Below the pieces are notes generated by a model. The model was not told the origin of the DNA. It made no database searches and saw nothing but the letters and a program-made list of their open reading frames with translations. A program made the position numbers and the translations under genes. A stretch of DNA of 64,000 nt from JAGVSR01 sp963778225 (GTDB lineage Bacteria; Pseudomonadota; Alphaproteobacteria; Rhizobiales; Hyphomicrobiaceae), in NCBI GenBank assembly GCA_963778225.1, contig CAVZTR010000012.1:186001-250000 (forward strand), read 5' to 3'. Positions within the stretch are counted from its first letter, which is position 1; each line of letters starts with the position of its first letter. This document shows, piece after piece, positions 36,373-45,805 of the stretch.

Positions 36373-37506
36373 TTAGTTGCCGGTGAGGTTGGGGTGAACG
36401 ATCTTGCCGTCTTTGGCGACGAGCGTGCCTTTTACAATGTCGTCTTCCCAGTCGATCTTCAGCGCCTTTTCCTTCTTGTCGATGAGGACTTCGAGGAAGG
36501 CGAGGAGGTTCTTGGCATAGAGGCTCGACGCGTTGACCGCGACTGTACCGGCTAGATTGATCGGACCCGCAATCGTGACGCCGTTGACGTCCACTGTCTG
36601 GCCTGGAACCGTCAATTCGCAGTTGCCGCCACGCTCGGCTGCCAGATCCACAATGACGGCGCCCGGCTTCATGCTTTCGACCATAGCCTTGGTTATGAGG
36701 CGCGGTGCAGGGCGGCCGGGGATCAGGGCCGTTGTAATGACGATGTCCTGCGTCTTGATGTGATTGGCGACGAGTTCGGCCTGCTTGGCCTGATACTCGG
36801 GCGACATGGGCTTGGCGTACCCTGCAGCCGTCTGCGCCTGCTTGAACTCGTCGTCCTCGACGGCGACGAACTTTGCGCCGAGCGACTGGACTTGTTCTTT
36901 CGTTGCAGGGCGGACGTCGGTCGCGGACACGATACCGCCGAGGCGGCGCGCTGTGGCGATGGCCTGCAGACCGGCAACGCCGACACCCATGATGAAGATT
37001 TTCGCGGCGGGCACGGTGCCTGCCGCCGTCATCATCATCGGGAGGGCTTGCCCGAACATCGATGCGCCATCGACGACGGCCTTGTAGCCGGCGAGGTTGG
37101 CCTGCGAGGACAGCACGTCCATCGACTGCGCGCGCGTGATGCGCGGCATGAATTCCATCGAGAACAGCGTTGCGCCGCGACCTGCGGCTGCTTCGAGGGC
37201 AGCGCGGTCGTTGTAAGGCTCGATCATCGCGGCAACGAGAGCGCCTGGCTTGAGCGCGGCGATTTCATCGGGAGCGGGGCGGCGCACCTTCAGAAGGATG
37301 TCGGCGCCTTCGATGGCGGCGGCGGCGCTATCGACGATCTCGGCGCCTTGCGCCTTGAGCATGTCGTCGGAGAAGCGCGAGCGCAGACCGGCGCCCGACT
37401 GAACTTTGACCGTGGCGCCAAGGGCGACGAGCTTCTTGACCGTCTCCGGGGAAACGGCGACGCGCGGTTCGTCCGGCCCCTCCGCAGTAACTGCAATCGT
37501 GATCAT
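36373..37506 (-). CDS. pntAA: NAD(P) transhydrogenase subunit alpha part 1 (NAD-binding)
   Basis: A 377-residue soluble NAD(H)-binding domain I of transhydrogenase, related to alanine dehydrogenase. Motifs are MITIAVTAEGPDEPRVAVSPETVKKL, FMPRITRAQSMDVLSSQANLAGYKAV, the Rossmann site IMGVGVAGLQAIATARRLGG and DIVITTALIPGRPAPRLIT with GAVIVDLAAERGGN. It exchanges hydride with the dIII domain of PntB. First gene of the operon; CoxIV lies 108 bases upstream on the same strand. Confidence 0.95.
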   Translation of the reverse strand: MITIAVTAEGPDEPRVAVSPETVKKLVALGATVKVQSGAGLRSRFSDDMLKAQGAEIVDSAAAAIEGADILLKVRRPAPDEIAALKPGALVAAMIEPYNDRAALEAAAGRGATLFSMEFMPRITRAQSMDVLSSQANLAGYKAVVDGASMFGQALPMMMTAAGTVPAAKIFIMGVGVAGLQAIATARRLGGIVSATDVRPATKEQVQSLGAKFVAVEDDEFKQAQTAAGYAKPMSPEYQAKQAELVANHIKTQDIVITTALIPGRPAPRLITKAMVESMKPGAVIVDLAAERGGNCELTVPGQTVDVNGVTIAGPINLAGTVAVNASSLYAKNLLAFLEVLIDKKEKALKIDWEDDIVKGTLVAKDGKIVHPNLTGN

Positions 37507-37614
37507 GGAGATTCCCGAATGCGCAACGCGGCCGGAGCCGCGTCACCGATTGTGGATGACGCAGATGGTGGCGGCGATGCCGGCATGGCACCGCCGTAGG
37601 CTGTTATTCCGGGC

Positions 37615-37758
37615 TTAGACCAGGAAGACGTACATGCCGGCAAGCAGCAGAACGAGAAGGACGATGCCGATTTTGGAGAAGCGGAGGAAGGCGTTGTAGG
37701 TGTCTTTGTGTTGGTTGTAGTCCATGGCCGGATGGCCGTTCGACGTATCGACGCTCAT
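37615..37758 (-). CDS. aa3-type cytochrome c oxidase subunit IV peptide
   Basis: A 47-residue single-helix protein of the bacterial aa3 oxidase subunit IV family: polar N-terminus MSVDTSNGHPAMDYNQHKDT, then YNAFLRFSKIGIVLLVLLL and a short end MYVFLV. It packs against the core oxidase; its loss is usually tolerated. ATG 37758 gives the family start; an earlier in-frame start at 37842 adds an unlikely basic leader. It sits directly upstream of pntAA, an arrangement common in related bacteria. The core oxidase genes are not in this window. Confidence 0.88.
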   Translation of the reverse strand: MSVDTSNGHPAMDYNQHKDTYNAFLRFSKIGIVLLVLLLAGMYVFLV

Positions 37759-38092
37759 TTCGGTCTTCCCCTCCCTCAAAGCCTCGCCGCTGGTCCAAGG
37801 GACATGGGCGCGGGCCTGACGTGTGTTGCAAGGGCTCTTCACCCCTGGCGTTACCTAACCTAGCGCCGTTGACGCCGCAAGCGGGCCGCAAACCGGCTAA
37901 ACTCGTAAATTAGGCGGTGACGGGCAGCCGCACCCCTCCCAGTCACGACGCGGAGGGGTCCCGTTCTAGTTGACGCACATGATTAGCAGGACGGCACTCA
38001 CCGGCCGCCATGCAGGTCCGGAAGCCTCATTGCCGGCCCATTGCCCTGTCAGGACGCTGGACGCCGCCTCACCTGCTCCGGGAGCTTTTGCA
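37759..38092. other. 334-base divergent promoter region
   Basis: Separates CoxIV/pnt (minus) from the exported protein pair (plus). It holds an imperfectly placed inverted repeat ACCCCTCC / GGAGGGGT (37932-37939 with 37952-37959). No ORF has good support. An in-frame upstream extension of the next gene to 37970 exists but lacks a ribosome site. Confidence 0.5.
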
Positions 38093-38863
38093 ATGCAGCA
38101 TCCGCCGATCCGTCCATTTGCTGCCGCCTGGGCCGCCGGCATCGTTGCCCTCGTCGCGACCGGATGGTTAGCGCCTGCCCTCGCCCTTGATCCGACTCCG
38201 GACGAGGAAAAGGCGGTCAAGACGTGCGAGCGCAAACTTTGCACCATGGTTCTCGGGCGGGCCGAGACCGGACCTGACCTCGATTGTGACGTCACTAAAA
38301 CCTGGGACCGGGACACCTTGAAAAAGGGCAATTCGAGCTCTGTCTCCTGGGGGTTCGGGGACGCCCGCTGCACCGTCGACCTTACGCTCAGCCGAGCCGA
38401 CATCATCGGCGCGCTGACAGCGCCGAAGTATACCGTGCAGGTTCCCGAGCACGAGGTTCAATGCATCGTCGAGCAGGACGGAAAACCAAAGAAGGTCGTG
38501 GCGCGGCTGGCGCCCAAGCTCAAATTCAAGAACGGTAAAGCCGACAAAATCTGGATCAACCTCGCCGGCGTCGACGGGCCCACAGCTGTCACCGCCACGG
38601 TGAATATGGCGGCGAGCCTAGAAGACACGCTCGGCCTTTTCCACGGCAGCATGCTGAAGTCGGTCAACAAGTTCCTGCACAAGAAGTGCGGCGAGCGCTA
38701 TTACGCCGACGGCCGTCCGAAAGAGGAACCGGATCCCGCAAGCAAGACGGCTGCGAAAAAGGCTGCCAAGCCCGCCGTAACGGAAACCGGTTCCGCGACT
38801 GCAAAGGCGCCGGCGAAGCCGGTCGAGAAACCTGCCAATCCTGTCGCGGCCGATGCTCGGTAG
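38093..38863 (+). CDS. exported protein, paralogue A of a tandem pair, unknown function
   Basis: A 256-residue secreted protein. The signal peptide spans about residues 8-32 (AWAAGIVALVATGWLAPALA). The mature domain has paired cysteines (CERKLC, DCDV, ARCTVDL, VQCIVE, KKCGERY) suggesting disulfides, and a C-terminal Lys/Ala/Pro-rich disordered tail. The block CTVDLTLSRADIIGAL ... VQCIVEQDGKPKKVVARLAPKLKFKNG aligns with the next gene, showing duplication. ATG 38093 has GGGAG 9 bases upstream. Not recognised as a known family. The two ORFs overlap by 11 bases and should be co-transcribed. Confidence 0.75.
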   Translation: MQHPPIRPFAAAWAAGIVALVATGWLAPALALDPTPDEEKAVKTCERKLCTMVLGRAETGPDLDCDVTKTWDRDTLKKGNSSSVSWGFGDARCTVDLTLSRADIIGALTAPKYTVQVPEHEVQCIVEQDGKPKKVVARLAPKLKFKNGKADKIWINLAGVDGPTAVTATVNMAASLEDTLGLFHGSMLKSVNKFLHKKCGERYYADGRPKEEPDPASKTAAKKAAKPAVTETGSATAKAPAKPVEKPANPVAADAR

Positions 38864-39431
38864 GGTCGGCCGGTTTGCGATGATCGTTTGTGGGGCGTGT
38901 TGCGCGACTTCATGGAGCGGCGTTGCTGCTGCCCAATCGACAGCCCCGGCGCCCGCGCTCTCCGATGATTGCTTCGCCGAAGTCGAAACTGGGACGGGTC
39001 CAGAAATCGCATGCTTCTTTCCTCTGCAGCCGTCGGCGGAGGAGCGCGCGGAACTGGAAAAAGGCTCGCGCGGCTATGTGAAAGATTTCAAGTGCCGTCT
39101 CACAGTGCGCATTGCGCGCTCTGAAATCGACAAGGCCCTGGCGGCTGCAGACTACAGCTTCAAAAGTCCCGAACAGCCGGTGGTCTGCACCATCACCACC
39201 CATAAGAGCACGTTCGATGTGACGGCGACATTCGCGCCAGAAGTGACTTTCAAGAACGGCCAAGCTGTTTCGGCGACGCCGGGGCTCGGAAACGTCAAAG
39301 GGATCACGCGCGTGATCTCATGGCCGGTCGTGCAGTTCGTCAACCGCTGGCCCTCTGTTCGCGACGGGATGCTGACGATCGTGAATGCCTATAAGGCGCA
39401 AAAGGGCAAACCTGCGCAGCCGAAAACCTAG
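38853..39431 (+). CDS. exported protein, paralogue B of a tandem pair, unknown function
   Basis: A 192-residue secreted protein with a signal peptide (FAMIVCGACCATSWSGVAAA, cleavage near residue 27). The mature part aligns with the upstream protein: KCRLTVRIARSEIDKAL, VVCTITTHKSTFDVTATFAPEVTFKNGQA and a final amphipathic region VVQFVNRWPSVRDGMLTIVNAY, matching the SLEDTLGLFHGSMLKSVNKF end of paralogue A. It lacks the Lys/Ala tail of A. Overlap with the upstream gene is 11 bases. It is convergent with the UbiB-like gene, with 25 bases between stops. A structural or binding role in the envelope is a guess. Confidence 0.75.
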   Translation: MLGRVGRFAMIVCGACCATSWSGVAAAQSTAPAPALSDDCFAEVETGTGPEIACFFPLQPSAEERAELEKGSRGYVKDFKCRLTVRIARSEIDKALAAADYSFKSPEQPVVCTITTHKSTFDVTATFAPEVTFKNGQAVSATPGLGNVKGITRVISWPVVQFVNRWPSVRDGMLTIVNAYKAQKGKPAQPKT

Positions 39432-39456
39432 ACAGCACGCAAACCGCAACACGACG

Positions 39457-40815
39457 TCACGCTGGAATTGGAACACCGGCCTCGGCGAACGTCGCGGTCT
39501 GGTGCGCATGGACGGCGTCAAGATCGAAGTCTTGAATGGTTTCGTTGAAGAGGCGGTACCAGTTCTGCTTGGCCGCCAGATGCAAAAAGACGCCGCCGAG
39601 ACCAATCGCGGCGCGGTCCATGAAGACGAATTCGCGCGGCACCGTGACGGGACCTTTTTCCTTGAGGATCTTGTGAACGGCAAAGGCTTCGCGGCGGCCG
39701 TATTCGCCGGGCTTTGTGTCCTCGGCAATCGTGCGTTCGCGATCGTCGAGCAAGGGGCCGTAAATGAAGCGTGCCCACATGGTCATGGCTTCGATTAGAT
39801 CGTTGGTGAGCCCTTTGAAGCCCCAGCGTTCGTAAGCGTGGACGATGCGCGGCTGATCGTTGGCAAGCAGTCCCTTGTAGAGATCGATAACGCCTTGGAC
39901 GAATGCGACAGGGAATGTGCGAATGCAGCCGTAATCAAGCAAGTTCAGACCGGCCGGGCGACCGTCTTCACTGAAAACGGTGTAGTTGCCCAGATGCGGG
40001 TCGCCATGAATGACGCCGTGATGGGAGAACGGATACCACCAGGCGCGGAACATCGCCTGCGCGATGCGATTTCGATCCTCGAGACTGTCTTGCTTGTGGG
40101 ACAGGAGCGGCCGGCCGTCGAGCCAGGACATCGTGAGCAGGCGGCCCGTCGAGACGCCGAGTTCGATTTCCGGGACGCGAATAATCGGATCATTTTCGAA
40201 GATCAGCCCGTAGAGGCGGGTGTGTTTGGCTTCGAGCGTGTAATCGAGTTCTTCGCGCAGGCGGGCGCCGATTTCCTTCAGGATTTCGCTCGTGTCGACG
40301 GCGCTGTCGAAGCGCGCGTGCAGAGCAAAGACGACCTTCAGCTGAGTGAGATCGGCTTCCACGGCCGACTGCATGTCGGGATACTGCAGTTTGCAGGCCA
40401 GCGGACGACCGTCGATCGAGGTCGCGCGGTGGACCTGTCCCAATGAAGCGGACGCCGTCGACTGATCCTCGAAGGAACCAAAACGCGAGCGCCAATCGGG
40501 ACCCAGTTCCGCCTGCATGCGACGGCGGACGAACGCAGGGCCCATGGGCGGAGCTTGCGACTGGAGCTGGGACAATTCGCGGGCGTACTCGGGCGGCAAG
40601 GCCTCGGGAATCGTCGAGAGCAGCTGCGCCACCTTCATCAAGGGGCCCTTGAGCCCACCGAGAGCGGCGGCAAGTTCGGCCGCCTGGGCGCTGTCGTTGC
40701 CCTCGATACCGAACAGGCGCTGGCTCGCCACCTTGGCCGCCACCGTGCCTACGTTGGTGCCGACCTTCATGTAGCGGGCGGCACGGGCCGAAAAGCGGTT
40801 GTCTTCGTTGTTCAT
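39457..40815 (-). CDS. UbiB/ABC1-family atypical kinase
   Basis: A 452-residue protein of the ABC1/ADCK/UbiB family, linked to ubiquinone synthesis or lipid-related ATPase activity. Conserved blocks are the Ala-rich nucleotide loop in STASASLGQVHRA, CKLQYPDM (ATP Lys), REELDYTLEAKHTRLYG, HGDPHLGNYTVF (catalytic Asp/Asn) and LLDYGCIRTF (DFG-like Asp). The N-terminal signature normally reading KxGQ is MKVAQ here (Gly replaced by Ala). There is no C-terminal membrane pair as in Escherichia coli UbiB, so it is closer to ADCK3/ABC1-like soluble members. Monocistronic. Confidence 0.85.
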   Translation of the reverse strand: MNNEDNRFSARAARYMKVGTNVGTVAAKVASQRLFGIEGNDSAQAAELAAALGGLKGPLMKVAQLLSTIPEALPPEYARELSQLQSQAPPMGPAFVRRRMQAELGPDWRSRFGSFEDQSTASASLGQVHRATSIDGRPLACKLQYPDMQSAVEADLTQLKVVFALHARFDSAVDTSEILKEIGARLREELDYTLEAKHTRLYGLIFENDPIIRVPEIELGVSTGRLLTMSWLDGRPLLSHKQDSLEDRNRIAQAMFRAWWYPFSHHGVIHGDPHLGNYTVFSEDGRPAGLNLLDYGCIRTFPVAFVQGVIDLYKGLLANDQPRIVHAYERWGFKGLTNDLIEAMTMWARFIYGPLLDDRERTIAEDTKPGEYGRREAFAVHKILKEKGPVTVPREFVFMDRAAIGLGGVFLHLAAKQNWYRLFNETIQDFDLDAVHAHQTATFAEAGVPIPA

Positions 40816-40912
40816 GGGTTTTGCGGTGGCCCTGGCTGACTGACGACCTCTTTACGCGCAGGCTTGGCGAGAGGATCGCTTCGGTCAACATATGGTTGCG
40901 CGCACGCCCCGT

Positions 40913-42838
40913 TTACACCGCCACCTGGGTTCCGACTTCGACGGCTCTGTCCATCGGAATGCGGAAATAGATCGTTGCATCCTCCGCGAAGCGAGCGAGC
41001 GCCAGGAACAGTCGCTGCTGCCAACGTGGCAGTTCGGAATTGGAAGCCAGGCGCAATGATCGGCGGGACAGAAAGAACGAAGCGTTCGATACTTCGACGT
41101 TCAGGTCCTTGCGGCGGCAGGTTTCGAAGATTTTCGGCACGTTCGGCGTTTCCATGAAGCCATAGTGGGCGACAACCTTCGTGAATAACGGATCCGAGCG
41201 GTCGATTTCGACGCGTTCATGGCGCGCCACGCGAGGAACATTGCGCGTCTTGATCGAGAGGATGATGTTGCGTTCGTGCAGGACGCGGTTGTGTTTCAGG
41301 TTGTGCATAAGGCACGTGGGCGCCAGATCGGTGTCGGCCGATAGAAAGACGGCGGTGCCGGGCACGCGGATCGGCGGCTTGGCTTCCAGCTTGCGGGCCA
41401 GCCATGCAAGGTCGGTGTCTTCGCGGCGGATCTTCTGTGAGAGAATCTTGTAGCCGCGGACCCAGGTCCACATGACGACGAATAGGATCATCGCCATCAG
41501 CAGCGGCAGCCAGCCGCCTTCCAGAACCTTCAGGATGTTCGCAGTAAAGAAAGCCTGTTCGATCAGGAGCAATGGCACGATCACGAGCGACGTCGTCCAG
41601 ATCGACCAGCCCCACACGCGCCACAGGACGAAGAATCCCATGACGGACGTGATGATCATGTCGGCCGTGACGGCGACGCCATAGGCTGCGGCGAGGTTAC
41701 TCGACGTCTTGAATAGGCCGACGACGAAAACCACCCCGGCGAAAAGCATCCAGTTGATTTGCGGCAGGTAGATCTGACCGGCCATGGACTCGGAGGTGTG
41801 GCGGACGCTCAGGCGCGGGAGAAGACCAAGCTGCACGGCCTGCTGCGTCAACGAAAAGGCACCGGTGATGACGGCTTGGCTTGCGATAATCGTCGCCACT
41901 GTCGCGAGCAGCACAATCGGGATCAGCGCCCATTCCGGATAGAGCCTGTAGAACGGATTTTCCATGGCCTCGGGGTCGGTAAGCACGAGCGCGCCTTGGC
42001 CGAAATAGTTCAGCAGAAGCGCGGGAAAAACGAAGCATAGCCAGGCATACTGAATTGGGCGGCGGCCGAAGTGGCCGAGATCGGCATAGAGTGCCTCAGC
42101 ACCGGTGACGGCGAGAAAAACCAATCCAAGAATGGTCAAGCCAAGCAGGCCATTCGAGGCGACGAGCACCACGCCGTGATGGGGGCTCAGTGCGCCGAGA
42201 ATCGCGTGATCGTCGGCGATGTGGATGATGCCGCCCACGGCCATTGCAACGAACCAGACCGCGGTAATCGGCCCGAAGAACCTGGCGACGCTTGCTGTCC
42301 CGCGCGACTGCACCGTGAAGATGCCAAGGATGATGAGCAACGACAGTGGGATGATCCAGCCATCGAACTGCGGCGAAACAAGTTTCAAGCCTTCGACGGC
42401 AGATAGAACCGAGATTGCCGGTGTGATGACGGCATCGCCATAAAAGAAAGACGCGCCGGCGATGCCCAGCACCGCCAGCAGCGGCGCGCTCCGTTTGGCG
42501 GCTTTCTGGCCCAGTGCCATCAGAGCAAAGGTGCCGCCTTCACCGTTGTTGTCGGCGCGCAGCATGAGGAGGACGTACTTGAGGGTGACGACGAGGATCA
42601 GGGCCCAGGTGATGAGCGAGAGGACGCCGAGAACCGCTTCACGTCCCTCGAGGCCACCGTTTTTTGCGGCAACGACCGCTTCGCGAAAGGCATAAAGAGG
42701 GGAGGTTCCAATATCGCCGTAGACGACGCCGATGGAGCCGATGAGTAACGCGCTAAATTTGGCGGAGCTTGTAGAGGAATGGGTCGAACCGGAGGCTTGG
42801 GAGCCGGCGGTGTCGGCCGCGGCATCAAACTTGGCCAT
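40913..42838 (-). CDS. kup: Kup system potassium uptake protein
   Basis: A 641-residue K+/H+ symporter with about 12 membrane segments and a cytoplasmic C-terminal domain. Signature stretches are GVVYGDIGTSPLYAFREAV (N-terminal), SFFYGDAVITPAISVLSAVEGL, ALYADLGHFGRRPIQ and FFVLWRVWGWSIW. The C-terminal part ends in RIPMDRAVEVGTQVAV. ATG 42838 with AGGA upstream gives the family start; an upstream ATG at 42874 adds 12 residues. A region of about 170 bases separates it from DUF1285. Confidence 0.94.
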   Translation of the reverse strand: MAKFDAAADTAGSQASGSTHSSTSSAKFSALLIGSIGVVYGDIGTSPLYAFREAVVAAKNGGLEGREAVLGVLSLITWALILVVTLKYVLLMLRADNNGEGGTFALMALGQKAAKRSAPLLAVLGIAGASFFYGDAVITPAISVLSAVEGLKLVSPQFDGWIIPLSLLIILGIFTVQSRGTASVARFFGPITAVWFVAMAVGGIIHIADDHAILGALSPHHGVVLVASNGLLGLTILGLVFLAVTGAEALYADLGHFGRRPIQYAWLCFVFPALLLNYFGQGALVLTDPEAMENPFYRLYPEWALIPIVLLATVATIIASQAVITGAFSLTQQAVQLGLLPRLSVRHTSESMAGQIYLPQINWMLFAGVVFVVGLFKTSSNLAAAYGVAVTADMIITSVMGFFVLWRVWGWSIWTTSLVIVPLLLIEQAFFTANILKVLEGGWLPLLMAMILFVVMWTWVRGYKILSQKIRREDTDLAWLARKLEAKPPIRVPGTAVFLSADTDLAPTCLMHNLKHNRVLHERNIILSIKTRNVPRVARHERVEIDRSDPLFTKVVAHYGFMETPNVPKIFETCRRKDLNVEVSNASFFLSRRSLRLASNSELPRWQQRLFLALARFAEDATIYFRIPMDRAVEVGTQVAV

Positions 42839-43008
42839 GGCTGCATCCTGCAATGTCCTGCCGCGGTGCAGCATTGCCGCGGCGGCGTACTCCTCTCCGA
42901 GGTCGGAAGATAGTGGTTATTTGTGTTGCACAGCAAATTTTGCTCTTGACGGTCCAACTAGAACGGACCGCAGAACCCTCTACATCATCGCGAACGGTCG
43001 AGATGCTG

Positions 43009-43599
43009 TCAGGTTCCGCTCGAGGCGCCGGCGTCGGGGATCAGAAACAAGAGACCGCCACTGCGAACGCCGACCGGCTCGGTCGTCACGGCGAGATCGA
43101 GAAGCTGGTGGGTCAGGGCGCGGGTGATCAGCGCATCCAGGCGGCCCCTGACGCGCAGGTAGGGCTTGATTGCGCCGGTGTGATCGTCGACCGCAAAGCG
43201 CAGCGGGTGCTCGGGGCCACACGTGACGACATCGTCAACATTGGTTCTGAAGACCAGTTCTTGATGCGGCGGCGACCCTGATACCTCCATCTCAACGGCG
43301 AGAAATGGTGCGTCAGCTACCGCGACATCGACCTTTTCCTCCGGCGTCACGAGGTAGGTTTTGCCATCGGCATCCTTGCGCAAGACGCTCGCGAACAACT
43401 TAACAAGCGCCGGGCGCGCGATCGGCGACCCACGGTAGGTCCACGTTCCGTCGGCGAGGATGGCAAGGCCGATGTCACCGCAGTAGGGCGGGTTCCAGCT
43501 GTCGACTGGGGGGTGCCCTGTTGCAGCACTATGCTTTACCATTTCCGCCAGTCCACCGAGCCGACTGCCGGCGTCATTTCCGCTATTGTTTTCAGTCAT
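43009..43599 (-). CDS. DUF1285 family protein
   Basis: A 196-residue soluble protein of DUF1285: the block VDSWNPPYCGDIGLAILADGTWTYRGSPIARPALVKLFASVLRKDADGKTYLVTPEEKV (split over about residues 30-90) and AVADAPFLAVEM are diagnostic. Structures in this family show a two-domain fold of unknown function. ATG 43599 was chosen over 43671 because the longer form adds a non-conserved basic leader. It is divergent from the MoxR operon at 43833, with a 233-base promoter region between them. Confidence 0.85.
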   Translation of the reverse strand: MTENNSGNDAGSRLGGLAEMVKHSAATGHPPVDSWNPPYCGDIGLAILADGTWTYRGSPIARPALVKLFASVLRKDADGKTYLVTPEEKVDVAVADAPFLAVEMEVSGSPPHQELVFRTNVDDVVTCGPEHPLRFAVDDHTGAIKPYLRVRGRLDALITRALTHQLLDLAVTTEPVGVRSGGLLFLIPDAGASSGT

Positions 43600-43832
43600 T
43601 CCGGGGGGTCTCCTCACGGGCAATGAGCGATATGAAAAGGCAAGCCCGTTACACAGGTTTAACTTGACCAAAGAGGGCTGCGGACAGCCACTATCGCGGT
43701 TGATGGCAGGCTGCCGCGGCCCTGTACGTGGGGCCCTGCGTGTGTAACGGTAAACCCGCCGCTAACCTTGCACCAGATCAAGGCAGTTACGACAGGTCAA
43801 TCGCCTCCTCGTCCGGGGGCCATGGAGCTTCA

Positions 43833-44831
<999 letters not shown>

Positions 44832-44839
44832 CGCCTCAC

Positions 44840-45805
44840 ATGGCATCCACCGCGGACCAACGGACAGCAGATGACCCTTCGGACGGCGACAGTCACTCGC
44901 TGACGCGTCTGCAGGAGAGTGCGCATGCCCTCGCCGAGCGCCTGCCCGACCTGCTGATCGATGCAAAGCGCATTTCGCAGACGGTGGCGCACGGCATTCA
45001 CGGTCGCCGCCGCTCGGGGCCGGGCGAGACGTTCTGGCAATTCCGAACCTATGAAAGCGCCGACAGCGCACAGCTCATCGATTGGCGACGCTCCGCGTCG
45101 TCCGATCACCTGTACGTTCGCGAGCGGGAATGGGAAGCCGCGCATACGGTCTGGATGTGGTCCGACCTTTCCGCCTCGATGGACTTCAAGAGCCATCTAT
45201 CGAAGGTGACGAAGCGCGACCGCGCGGTGGTCCTCATGCTGGCGTCGGCCGAACTCCTGATGAGGGGCGGAGAACGCATTGGTCTGATGGCCATGTCGCA
45301 GCCATCCGGCAGCCGCAAGATCGCGTCGCTTCTTGCCGAAGCCATCATCGCCAACGTCTCGTCGCCCCTGATCACCAAGAGCCGTCCACCGGCGCAGCAG
45401 ATCCCGCGTCACGCCGAAGTCATGCTTTTCGGCGACTTTCTAGCCCCCGTGCCCGCGATCAGAGAGCGCATCGAGCAACTCGCCTCGCTCGGCGCGCGCG
45501 GTCACATGGTGCAGGTGCTCGACCCGGCGGAAGAAACGCTGCCGTACGATGGCCGCGCTGAATTCTCCAATGCGTCAGGCCGAGAGCGCTTTCTAGCCGA
45601 TCGCGTGGAGACGTTGCGGGTCGAGTACCAGAAGCGGCTGGCCGATCATCGGGCGCAGATCGAAGAGTTCACGCACCGGCTCGGCTGGTCGTTCCTCGTG
45701 CATCACACCGATCGTCCGGCGACTGAACCGCTGCTGACACTCGTCATGCGGCTCGCGGGTGAAATGGGCGCGGTCTATCGCGCCGAGACCGCGGAGGCCG
45801 TTTGA
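44840..45805 (+). CDS. DUF58 domain protein (VWA-like, MoxR partner)
   Basis: A 321-residue protein with the DUF58 core RRSGPGETFWQFRTYESADSAQLIDWRRSASSDHLYVREREWE (split over about 57-100) and a degenerate VWA fold after it (WMWSDLSASMDF, MIDAS-like DxSxS). No membrane segment. It starts eight bases after moxR and its stop overlaps the next ATG (TGATG at 45803-45807). It is expected to be remodelled by MoxR. Substrate or client unknown. Confidence 0.9.
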   Translation: MASTADQRTADDPSDGDSHSLTRLQESAHALAERLPDLLIDAKRISQTVAHGIHGRRRSGPGETFWQFRTYESADSAQLIDWRRSASSDHLYVREREWEAAHTVWMWSDLSASMDFKSHLSKVTKRDRAVVLMLASAELLMRGGERIGLMAMSQPSGSRKIASLLAEAIIANVSSPLITKSRPPAQQIPRHAEVMLFGDFLAPVPAIRERIEQLASLGARGHMVQVLDPAEETLPYDGRAEFSNASGRERFLADRVETLRVEYQKRLADHRAQIEEFTHRLGWSFLVHHTDRPATEPLLTLVMRLAGEMGAVYRAETAEAV

